From positions 1 through 48,853 of the forward strand of contig JAFEDX010000199.1 of the NCBI GenBank assembly GCA_018241365.1: DNA of 48,853 nt, given 5' to 3'. Of the stretch, positions 29,387-35,850 are shown in pieces. The number at the start of each line of letters is the position of its first letter. Positions within the stretch are counted from its first letter, which is position 1. A model generated the notes under the pieces. It was not told the DNA's origin. It did no database searches and saw only the letters and a program-made list of their open reading frames with translations. The translations under genes and the position numbers were made by a program. The stretch comes from Pseudomonadota bacterium. Its GTDB lineage: Bacteria; Pseudomonadota; Gammaproteobacteria; Xanthomonadales; Rhodanobacteraceae.

Positions 29387-29413
29387 TGTCATCGTTGAGT
29401 GCGGTTGCCGAAT
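29387..29413 (+). promoter_or_regulatory. ECF-type promoter candidate for small secreted gene 4
   Basis: TGTCATCGTTG begins at 29387 and CCGAAT at 29408, with one base changed in the first box and the offset unchanged. Confidence 0.6.
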
Positions 29414-29518
29414 AAGTGAGTGAGGAACAAAAACCTCATCGCTCAATGGAAGGGCGACCTCAACCCTCCGTGTACGCCAGGCAAGGAAGACCTGCTGCCG
29501 GATTCAGAGGTGAACGTC
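29414..29518 (+). promoter_or_regulatory. Structured 5' leader of small gene 4
   Basis: TGAG-TGAGG (29417-29425) pairs with CCTCA (29434-29438) and CTCA (29442-29445) across a three-base bulge. The sequence differs from leaders 1-3, yet a stem is kept at the same place. AGGGCGACCT and AAGACCTGCTGCCGG follow, then AGAGGTGAACGTC. Confidence 0.5.
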
Positions 29519-29860
29519 ATGAAACTCAGCGCAATCTCCGTTGCCATCGCTCTGGCCGGTGTCGTCGGTATCGCCTCCGCAGCCAGCCAGACCACGATCA
29601 TGCCCAGCGTCACCGTGTCCGGTGCGCCGGTCGCACAATGCACGCCGCCGACCGCCGATCCGGCTTGCGCGAACTTCCATCGCTGGATCCGCGCGAACTT
29701 CACCGATCGCGAAATCGGCATGCTGTTCGGCGCTTCGACCGCCTATCCGGAATACGCGACTGGCGGCATCGATCGTCTGGAACGTCGTTATCACGGCAAG
29801 CTGCACGAGTACCTCGCGACACAACAGGCCGCCAGCCGTGCGGAAATCGCCGTCAAGTAA
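29519..29860 (+). CDS. Small secreted protein 4 of the local family
   Basis: This 113-residue protein has a signal peptide MKLSAISVAIALAGVVGIAS cleaved near residue 21. The mature part carries MPSVTVSGAPVAQCTPP, ACANFHRWI, RANFTDREIGMLFGASTAYP and a C-terminal helix DRLERRYHGKLHEYLATQQA. The cysteine pair is kept although the spacing between the two is shorter than in copies 1-3. ATG 29519 follows AGAGGTGAACGTC, identical to copy 2. It is a self-contained unit with promoter, leader and terminator, placed after receptor 3 just as copy 1 follows receptor 2. The function is unknown. Confidence 0.85.
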   Translation: MKLSAISVAIALAGVVGIASAASQTTIMPSVTVSGAPVAQCTPPTADPACANFHRWIRANFTDREIGMLFGASTAYPEYATGGIDRLERRYHGKLHEYLATQQAASRAEIAVK

Positions 29861-29900
29861 CTCAACCGTTGGGCAACGCTCCATCCGTTGTTCCTCCCAT

Positions 29901-29928
29901 ACGCCCCGCTTTTCGCGGGGCGTTTTTT
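29901..29928 (+). terminator. Intrinsic terminator after small gene 4
   Basis: ACGCCCCGC (29901-29909) and GCGGGGCGT (29915-29923) form a 9 bp stem followed by a T-run. It is nearly the same sequence as the terminators after small genes 2 and 3. Confidence 0.9.
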
Positions 29929-29952
29929 CGGAGGGGCCGGAAGGCTCAGTGG

Positions 29953-29979
29953 CGTAATCGTGCCATAGGGTTTCGGAAC
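29953..29979 (+). promoter_or_regulatory. ECF-type promoter candidate for small gene 5
   Basis: CGTAATCGTG begins at 29953 and CGGAAC at 29974. This is the most degenerate site of the seven, but the 21-base offset is kept. Confidence 0.5.
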
Positions 29980-29981
29980 CT

Positions 29982-30069
29982 GTAGATGGAGGGGCGAATC
30001 CTCCCCACGCCACGGATGCGGCAAGGCGACCATTCCGGAACTATCGTTGCAGTCACGGAGACAACAGCC
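29982..30069 (+). promoter_or_regulatory. 5' leader of small gene 5
   Basis: GGAGG (29988-29992) pairs with CCTCC (30000-30004) around a seven-base loop at the predicted RNA start. Downstream CACGGATGCGGCAAGGCGACC recalls the other leaders, but the final hairpin is lost and the ribosome-binding site is CACGGAGACAACAGCC. Confidence 0.4.
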
Positions 30070-30408
30070 ATGAAACTTCGCGCAACCTCAATCGCGCTCT
30101 TTCTTGCCGGGTTTGCCGGTGCCGCGGCAGCGGGCCACGCCGGCACGATCATGCAACAGGGGCAAACCATCAATCTGCTGTCCCAGGCCACGGGCCTGAC
30201 GCCGCATGAGGTCCAGATGGTGCTGGGCCCGCCCGCCAACTACGAGTATCCCGTCAGGTACGCTACCGCCAGTTGGCGCTTTCGCCATGCCTTGGGACGG
30301 ACTTTGTACGAACAGATCCTTGGGCAAGGCTCGATCAATGCGCAGCAGGTGCAAGAGTTGAACAAGTTGGCCAGAGCACGCCAAACGATGGTGGCAGCCG
30401 ACAAGTGA
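30070..30408 (+). CDS. Small secreted protein 5, divergent member of the local family
   Basis: This 112-residue protein has a signal peptide MKLRATSIALFLAGFAGAAA cleaved near residue 21, very close to that of copy 1. The mature part is different: MQQGQTINLLSQATGL replaces the VSGxxxxEC segment, there is no cysteine, and only TPHEVQMVLG recalls TPREIGMLFG. The C-terminus is basic and helical. Promoter, leader and signal peptide show common descent, so the mature protein has either diverged fast or been replaced. No good T-rich terminator follows; the cfa gene ends 83 bp away, reading toward it. The function is unknown. Confidence 0.75.
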   Translation: MKLRATSIALFLAGFAGAAAAGHAGTIMQQGQTINLLSQATGLTPHEVQMVLGPPANYEYPVRYATASWRFRHALGRTLYEQILGQGSINAQQVQELNKLARARQTMVAADK

Positions 30409-30491
30409 TGCGCAGCGGCGGTGCGACCGCCCGAGCGATTCGATTCGTTGCGACGCGCTCCTCGCAACGCGGGGCGCGCGCTGATCAAGGT

Positions 30492-31661
30492 TCAGCGCGG
30501 CACGCGGTAGCCACCCGGCACCCCATGTGGCGACAGCGTGAGCTGCCACAGCTGGTCGCGGCGGGTGCGGAAGGTGGCGGCCGAGCTGGACAGGTAATAA
30601 CGCCACATGCGCCGGAAGCGCTCGTCGTAGCGCGGATTGTTGGCGGAAAGTTCGGGCCACGCGGCGTCGAAGTTCGCCAGCCACGCCATCAGGGTCCTGT
30701 CGTAGTCGGTGCCGAAGTTGTGCCAGTCTTCGACCACGAACAGGTTCTCCAGCGCGGGCGTCACCTGTGCCGCGGCCGGCACCATCGAGTTCGGGAAGAT
30801 GTATTTCTCGATCCACGGGTCGGGGCGCGACGGCGTGGAATTGACGCCGATGCAGTGCAGAACCGACAGCCCGCCGTCCTTGAGGGTGCGCCGGCACACT
30901 TCGAAGTAGGTGCGGTAGTTCTTCCAGCCGACGTGTTCGAACATGCCGATCGAATACACCGCGTCGAATTTTTCGGTGACGTCGCGGTAGTCCTGCAGGC
31001 GGATTTCGATCGGCAGGTCCTTGCACAGATCGCGTGCGAACCCGGCCTGCTGCTGCGACACCGTGACGCCCACGCCCGCTACGCCGTATTTTTCCGCGGC
31101 GTATTTCAGCGCCTCGCCCCAGCCGCAGCCGATGTCGAGGACACGCATGCCGGGTTTCAGTTGCAGCTTGCGGCACACGAGGTCGAGCTTGGCTTCTTCG
31201 GCGTCGTCGAGGTTGCCGGCGTCCTTCCAGTAACCGCAGGAGTACACCAGCCGCTTGCCCAGCATCTTCGCGAACAGGTCGTTGCCGATGTCGTAATGGG
31301 CCTTGCCGATCTTGAAGGCCTTGCGGCCGCGCTGCATGTTGAGGAAACGCGCGCGCAGGTGCGCGCGCAGCGCGGCGAAGTCGCGCAGGTGTTCGTCGAG
31401 GTGCGCGCCGAGCACGTGGAAGAAAAACTGGTCCAGTGATGGCGTGTCCCACCAGCCATCCATGTACGCCTCGCCGAGGCCGAGCGATCCGTGTGCGAAC
31501 GCGCGCGCGAACACGCGCTGGTCATGTACGCGCAGATCCCACGGGCGGTCGCCGTCGATGCGCACGTCGGCGTGGCTGAGCAGGCTCGCAGCCTTTTCGC
31601 GCAGCGCCTGATCGTGACGCGACAGGTGGGCAGGTTCGGTCGGGGTTGCAAGGTCGTTCAT
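30492..31661 (-). CDS. cfa: Cyclopropane-fatty-acyl-phospholipid synthase
   Basis: The enzyme transfers a methylene from S-adenosylmethionine to unsaturated acyl chains of membrane phospholipids. The 389-residue protein has the family mark HYDIGNDLFAKML and YSCGYW (about residues 120-140), the SAM-binding VLDIGCGWGEALKYAAEKYG, and MFEHVGWKNY further on. E. coli Cfa has 382 residues. The frame is open 150 bases further upstream, but ATG 31661 is preferred because GGAG lies about eight bases before it and the length then fits. The MFS gene lies 180 bp upstream on the same strand. Co-transcription with the fluoride unit is possible but not evident. Confidence 0.93.
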   Translation of the reverse strand: MNDLATPTEPAHLSRHDQALREKAASLLSHADVRIDGDRPWDLRVHDQRVFARAFAHGSLGLGEAYMDGWWDTPSLDQFFFHVLGAHLDEHLRDFAALRAHLRARFLNMQRGRKAFKIGKAHYDIGNDLFAKMLGKRLVYSCGYWKDAGNLDDAEEAKLDLVCRKLQLKPGMRVLDIGCGWGEALKYAAEKYGVAGVGVTVSQQQAGFARDLCKDLPIEIRLQDYRDVTEKFDAVYSIGMFEHVGWKNYRTYFEVCRRTLKDGGLSVLHCIGVNSTPSRPDPWIEKYIFPNSMVPAAAQVTPALENLFVVEDWHNFGTDYDRTLMAWLANFDAAWPELSANNPRYDERFRRMWRYYLSSSAATFRTRRDQLWQLTLSPHGVPGGYRVPR

Positions 31662-31841
31662 GTCTTGAACTCCATCAACGGAATCCCTGATGCATCGCGC
31701 AGTCAAGGTGCATGCGATGCCATTGCGCAGGCTCCAGAGTGTACACGTCGGTATGTGAAGACGCTGAAGACATTCGACGAAGACCGGTGCGGAGCGCTGC
31801 AGGCTGCGCAATGGCGCAATGCCGACGCTGCGGGCACGGAA

Positions 31842-33035
31842 TCAGCCTGTGTTTTTGCGGCGCAAGCTCCACAGCAAGGGGCAGGCGGCAAGCTGGAGCA
31901 CCAGTGCGGCGATCACCGTCCACAGCGGATTCACGTCGTACAGCACACCCAGCAGGACGCTGCCGAGGCACCATGCAACGCCATAGATCGCGTTGAACAC
32001 GCCCATTGCCGTGGCGCGCTTGTCGCGGGGGATGCGTTGCGCCACCGCGGCGCGGAACAGCGAATCGTGCGCGCCGAAACCGATGCCCCACAGCAGCATG
32101 CCGGCGAGCGCCGCCCACGCGCCGCCAAGGAACACCAGCGGCGCGTACAGGGCCGGGACCAGCGTCGTCCACAGCAGCACGGACAAGCCCCGCCTGTCGA
32201 ACAGTTTGCCCAGTGCCAGCGCAGTCAGCCCACCCGCGAGACTGGCGAGTGCGTACAGGACGGGAACGACGTCGTTGCCGACCACGTGGTCGCGGGCCAA
32301 ATGGAAGGCGATCAGCGCAAAATCGGAATAACCGGCGGCGATCAGCGCGGTGGCGGCGAGGAATACCTTGAGGTCGCGCAGGGCTCGGGCGTCGGATGCC
32401 TGCGGGACGGGATGCGGATCGAGTTCCTGCGGCTGCGGGAACCGCGCGCGCGCGATCGCAAGCGTGGCGAGCGCGGCGAGTGCCGGCAACAGCAGCCACG
32501 CGAAGGCATGGCGGTAACCACCGTGCAGGAACAACACCAACGCAGCGATCAACGGGCCCAGCACCGCGCCGATCGAATCCAGCGCTTCGTGCAGGCCGAA
32601 CGCCCAGCCGGCGCCGCCCATGTCCTTGGCTGCGTACGACAGCATCGCGTCGCGTGCGGGTGTGCGCAGCGCCTTGCCACTGCGTTCCAGGATCACCAGC
32701 CCCGCTGCAACCGGCCAGTTGCCGGCCAGTGCCAACGCCGGCACCGCCAGCAGGTTGATTGCGTAGCCGACGATGGTGATCGTCCAGTAGCGCCTGGTCT
32801 TGTCGGCCAGCGCGCCGGTGAACAGGCGCAACACGTAACCCAGCAGTTCACCGCCGCCGGCGACCAGTCCCACGATCGCGCCGCTGGCGCCGAGCGTGCC
32901 GAGGAAGGGGCCCCAGATCGAGCGCGAACCCTCGTAAGTCATGTCGGCGAACAGGCTGACGACGCCCAGCAGCATCACGAACGTCAGTGCACGCTTTGCT
33001 GCCGTACTCCGCGCCTGAAGCGGGATTTCAGTCAT
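31842..33035 (-). CDS. MFS transporter, third gene of the fluoride-riboswitch unit
   Basis: This 397-residue major facilitator protein has about 11-12 hydrophobic segments. The cytoplasmic loop between TM2 and TM3 carries GALADKTRRYW, the MFS motif A position, and the second half repeats it as GKLFDRRGLS. The substrate is not predictable from sequence. Its ATG overlaps the DUF190 stop by four bases (ATGA), so it is translationally coupled to DUF190 and crcB and sits behind the fluoride riboswitch. This suggests a role under fluoride or acid stress, as inference from context. Confidence 0.88.
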   Translation of the reverse strand: MTEIPLQARSTAAKRALTFVMLLGVVSLFADMTYEGSRSIWGPFLGTLGASGAIVGLVAGGGELLGYVLRLFTGALADKTRRYWTITIVGYAINLLAVPALALAGNWPVAAGLVILERSGKALRTPARDAMLSYAAKDMGGAGWAFGLHEALDSIGAVLGPLIAALVLFLHGGYRHAFAWLLLPALAALATLAIARARFPQPQELDPHPVPQASDARALRDLKVFLAATALIAAGYSDFALIAFHLARDHVVGNDVVPVLYALASLAGGLTALALGKLFDRRGLSVLLWTTLVPALYAPLVFLGGAWAALAGMLLWGIGFGAHDSLFRAAVAQRIPRDKRATAMGVFNAIYGVAWCLGSVLLGVLYDVNPLWTVIAALVLQLAACPLLWSLRRKNTG

Positions 33036-33376
33036 GGGGTGTTGCCGCCCAACGTGCCGAATTCCGCTGGCAAGATCGCATAGAACAACTGCAGGTTTTC
33101 GGCACGCACACGTGCGAGCATCTTCTCGGCCAGGTCGCGCGTCACCACGAAATCCACGCGCACGGTTTCCTGCCCGGCGAGCTCGAGGAAATGCGCCTCG
33201 TGGGTGACGCCGTGACGGCCGTAGCCGGCGATCGAGCGGAACGCGGTGCCACCCGACAAGCCAAGCTTCTTGGCTTCCGCCAGCAACCAGTCGTACAGCA
33301 ACACGCTGCCGTGGCGGCGGTTTTCGTGCATGAAGAACCGCAGGTACACGCCCTGGGTTGGAGTCGTGATATTCAT
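33032..33376 (-). CDS. DUF190 protein, CrcB partner
   Basis: This 114-residue cytoplasmic protein has the DUF190 pattern: GVYLRFFMHENRRHGSVLLY at the N-terminus, GLSGGTAFRSIAGYGRHG in the middle, and LPVRVDFV-like VRVDFVVTRDLAEK toward the end. DUF190 proteins often accompany crcB and have a PII-like fold; their biochemical role is unsettled. ATG 33376 overlaps the crcB stop by four bases, and its own stop overlaps the MFS start in the same way. The frame is open far upstream through crcB, but the coupled start and family length support 33376. Confidence 0.88.
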   Translation of the reverse strand: MNITTPTQGVYLRFFMHENRRHGSVLLYDWLLAEAKKLGLSGGTAFRSIAGYGRHGVTHEAHFLELAGQETVRVDFVVTRDLAEKMLARVRAENLQLFYAILPAEFGTLGGNTP

Positions 33377-33765
33377 GCGAAGTGCCTCAGCATGGCTTGC
33401 ATCAAGGCGAAGCCGAGCAGGGTCATCCCCAGCGTGCCGACGAGGTGCAGGCCGATGATGGCGAAAGTCCAGCCGTATTGCTGGCGCAGCAGCAGGGTGA
33501 TCGTCTCGCCGGAAAAGGTCGAGAAGGTGGTCAGGCCTCCGAGGAACCCGGTGGTGATGAACACGCGGGTTTCCGGCGACAGTGACTGGAACTGCGCAAA
33601 CGCACCGAGGATCAGACCCATCAGCAGTCCGCCCAGCAGGTTGGCGGCCAGCGTGCCCAGCGGTACGGTCGGGAAGATCGGGTTGAACCAGACGCCGAAA
33701 AGGTAGCGCAGGCAGGCGCCGAGGAAGGCACCACAACCGGTGGCGAGCAGGGCGTAGATGAGCAT
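33373..33765 (-). CDS. crcB: Fluoride ion channel CrcB/Fluc
   Basis: This 130-residue membrane protein has four hydrophobic segments and the Fluc mark GFLGGLTTFSTFSGE (about residues 75-89), plus GACLRYLFG and LGTLAANLLGGLLMG. CrcB dimers let fluoride leave the cytoplasm and protect enolase and pyrophosphatase. It is the first gene after a fluoride riboswitch, which fits its regulation. AAGGA lies about a dozen bases before the ATG, slightly distant. DUF190 and an MFS transporter follow with four-base overlaps. Confidence 0.95.
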   Translation of the reverse strand: MLIYALLATGCGAFLGACLRYLFGVWFNPIFPTVPLGTLAANLLGGLLMGLILGAFAQFQSLSPETRVFITTGFLGGLTTFSTFSGETITLLLRQQYGWTFAIIGLHLVGTLGMTLLGFALMQAMLRHFA

Positions 33766-33851
33766 GGGTGTTTCGATTCCTTGTGTATGCCGGGAATCGT
33801 GCGCGTCAGCCGCAAGCCTTGCGACAACACCTACGCGCCGGAGTCCCGGTC

Positions 33852-33920
33852 AAGTAGGCATCATCAGTCGGACAAACCGACGGTTCCGGGAGGCATGCCA
33901 TCTCCCATCGGTTGCCCGGA
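33852..33920 (-). promoter_or_regulatory. Fluoride riboswitch (crcB RNA motif)
   Basis: Read on the minus strand, the segment has the crcB-motif hallmarks: GGGCAACCGATGGGAG, GCCTCCCGGAACCG with its pseudoknot AACCG, a GTCGGTTTGTCCGAC stem, and the conserved tail CTGATGATGCCTAC. It lies about 90 bases upstream of crcB. No obvious poly-T terminator follows, so control may act on translation or a less regular terminator. Confidence 0.9.
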
Positions 33921-33961
33921 ATGATAACGTCGTCTCGTGTAGAGCCGTCAAGAAAAGCTTT

Positions 33962-34035
33962 CCGACGCGGATTTGCGCGGACATACGCGGATAGAAAAAA
34001 ACTGTCTGCTCCTTCCGCGTTGATCCGCGTCGAAG
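33962..34035. repeat. Inverted repeat of GCGGAT-type units
   Basis: GACGCGGAT (33964-33972) and ATCCGCGTC (34023-34031) are inverted arms. Between them GCGCGGACA, ACGCGGATAG and TTCCGCGTTG give further units around an A-run. Similar CGCGGAT strings occur as dispersed intergenic repeats in many GC-rich genomes. The rest of 33921-34069 holds nothing else I can support. Confidence 0.4.
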
Positions 34036-34069
34036 CGCTGTTGTTCTTGATTGACCGTGGCTCGTGTGG

Positions 34070-34549
34070 TTAACCGGGCAGCAGCTTGCGCGCGATCAAG
34101 AATGCGCGTGCGTCCTCGGCGTCGTGTTCGAACCACGCGCGTGCCGAGCCGAGCCGGAATGAATATCCCCAGGCATCCATGTCTGCCAGCGCACGCTCGC
34201 GGCCGAAGCCGGGCAGGGCGTCGGCCAGCACGATCTGCAGGTAGCAGGTCGCGTCTTCCTCTTGCAGCGAATCGCTGGCGTCGGTGTGGATCGACGTGCG
34301 CCGCGCGGGAGCGGCGACCAGCAGGTGGCAGGCTTCGTGCAGCAGCGAGTGCAGCGGTGTGTCGGCGCGCGCATACACGCGCGACGCGATCACGCCGGCT
34401 TCGGGTTCGCCCCAATAGCTGCCGGGGATGGGGGCGCCATCAGCGACCCGTACCAGTTCGAGGCCAGACCGTGCTAGCAGCGCGGTAGCTGCCTCGAAAC
34501 CGGTGTCGGCGAGACGCAGCACGTTCGCGCCGGGTTCTGCTTGCATCAT
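34070..34549 (-). CDS. Conserved hypothetical protein with a HExxH zinc-protease-like motif
   Basis: This 159-residue protein has no signal peptide. The key feature is LHSLLHEACHLLVAAPARR (about residues 68-86), which contains HEACH, the HExxH pattern of zinc metallopeptidases, with a downstream acidic stretch SLQEEDATCYLQ that could supply a third ligand. I do not recognise a named family. The start may be ATG 34549 or the adjacent ATG 34546; GGGA is present a few bases upstream. It follows minE by 108 bp on the same strand, without clear coupling. Confidence 0.65.
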   Translation of the reverse strand: MMQAEPGANVLRLADTGFEAATALLARSGLELVRVADGAPIPGSYWGEPEAGVIASRVYARADTPLHSLLHEACHLLVAAPARRTSIHTDASDSLQEEDATCYLQIVLADALPGFGRERALADMDAWGYSFRLGSARAWFEHDAEDARAFLIARKLLPG

Positions 34550-34657
34550 TGGTAGTCCCGCAAGCAACCGTCCATGGTGCTGGGCGCCGGTGCGGCCATT
34601 CCTGGTCGCCCGTTCGTGTCGGCACGCGATGCCTTCGGCATCGCGCAAGCGCCGCAC

Positions 34658-34933
34658 TCATCCACCGGTGCCGGTGGCCCTGCCGGCTTCCGGCAACGCC
34701 ACCGTCAACTCCAGCACTTCGCCGTCGTTGCCGCGTTCGACGTTGACCTGGATCGCGTCGGGGTCGACCTGCACGTATTTGCGGATCACTTCCAGCAATT
34801 CGTTGCGCAGCAGCGGCAGGTAGTCCGGGCCGCCGCGGGTCGCGCGCTCCTGCGCGACGATGATGCGCAGGCGTTCGCGCGCGATGTTTGCGGTGTTCTT
34901 CGGGCGTGGGCGCAGGAAATCGAGCAGACTCAT
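34658..34933 (-). CDS. minE: Cell division topological specificity factor MinE
   Basis: MinE stimulates the MinD ATPase and drives pole-to-pole oscillation of MinCD. This 91-residue protein begins MSLLDFLRPRPKNTANIARE, the membrane-binding and MinD-contact helix, followed by ERLRIIVAQERA, and ends in the dimerisation domain (VDPDAIQVNVERGNDGEVLE). The length is normal. It starts 11 bp after the minD stop, in the standard minCDE order. Confidence 0.95.
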   Translation of the reverse strand: MSLLDFLRPRPKNTANIARERLRIIVAQERATRGGPDYLPLLRNELLEVIRKYVQVDPDAIQVNVERGNDGEVLELTVALPEAGRATGTGG

Positions 34934-34944
34934 CGGCGTCCTCC

Positions 34945-35757
34945 TCAGGTTCCGAACATGCGCTTGAAGAAGCCTTTTTTCGGCGCGTCGAGGAAGCGCA
35001 TCGGCACGTCCTCGCCAACCAGACGCGCGACCGCATCGGCGTACGCCTGGCCCGCGATCGAACCGGCGTCGTGGATCACGGGCACACCGGAGTTGGACGC
35101 CGCCAGCACGTTCTCCGATTCAGGAATCACGCCCAGCACCGGGATGCCGAGGATTTCCTCGACGTCCGCGACGCTCATCATCTCGCCCGCTTCCACGCGG
35201 ACCGGGTTGTAGCGCGTCAGCAGCAGGTGTTGCGGGCCGGGGCCCTCGCCCTTCTCCGCGCGCCGCGTCTTGGACGACAACAGGCCGAGGATGCGATCGG
35301 AGTCGCGCACGCTCGAGACTTCGGGATTCACCACCACCACCGCGCGGTCGGCGAAATACATCGCGAGGTGCGCACCTTTCTCGATGCCGGCGGGCGAATC
35401 GCAGAGGACGTAGTCGAAACCGTCCGCGGCCAGGTCTTCCAGCACGCGGCCGACGCCGTCCTGGGTCAGCGCGTCCTTGTCGCGGGTCTGCGAAGCCGCC
35501 AGCACGTACAGGTTTTCGTGGCGCTTGTCGCGGATCAGCGCCTGCTTCAACGTGGCCTCGGCCTGGATCACGTTGACGAAGTCGTACACCACGCGCCGCT
35601 CGCAGCCCATGATCAGGTCGAGATTGCGCAGGCCGACGTCGAAGTCGATGACCGCGGTCTTGTGGCCGCGCTGGGCGAGTCCGGTGGCGAGCGAGGCGGA
35701 CGTGGTGGTCTTGCCGACGCCGCCCTTGCCGGACGTGATGACGATGGTTTCGGTCAA
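34945..35757 (-). CDS. minD: Septum site-determining ATPase MinD
   Basis: MinD is the membrane ATPase that recruits MinC to the poles. The protein begins TETIVITSGKGGVGKTTTSA, with the deviant Walker A GKGGVGKTT, and ends in an amphipathic membrane-targeting helix (KKGFFKRMFGT). It is 270 residues, the same length as in E. coli. The start is TTG at 35757, with GGAG eight bases upstream; an ATG further upstream would add 27 residues unlike any MinD. minC lies 93 bp upstream and minE 11 bp downstream. Confidence 0.95.
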   Translation of the reverse strand: MTETIVITSGKGGVGKTTTSASLATGLAQRGHKTAVIDFDVGLRNLDLIMGCERRVVYDFVNVIQAEATLKQALIRDKRHENLYVLAASQTRDKDALTQDGVGRVLEDLAADGFDYVLCDSPAGIEKGAHLAMYFADRAVVVVNPEVSSVRDSDRILGLLSSKTRRAEKGEGPGPQHLLLTRYNPVRVEAGEMMSVADVEEILGIPVLGVIPESENVLAASNSGVPVIHDAGSIAGQAYADAVARLVGEDVPMRFLDAPKKGFFKRMFGT

Positions 35758-35850
35758 GGATGTTCTCCGATCGATGGCTGGCTGGATGGATGGATGTTGC
35801 AGGATGCGGGTGCTGCGTCGATTATTCGTGGGGCGCATGAATGCCGGATG

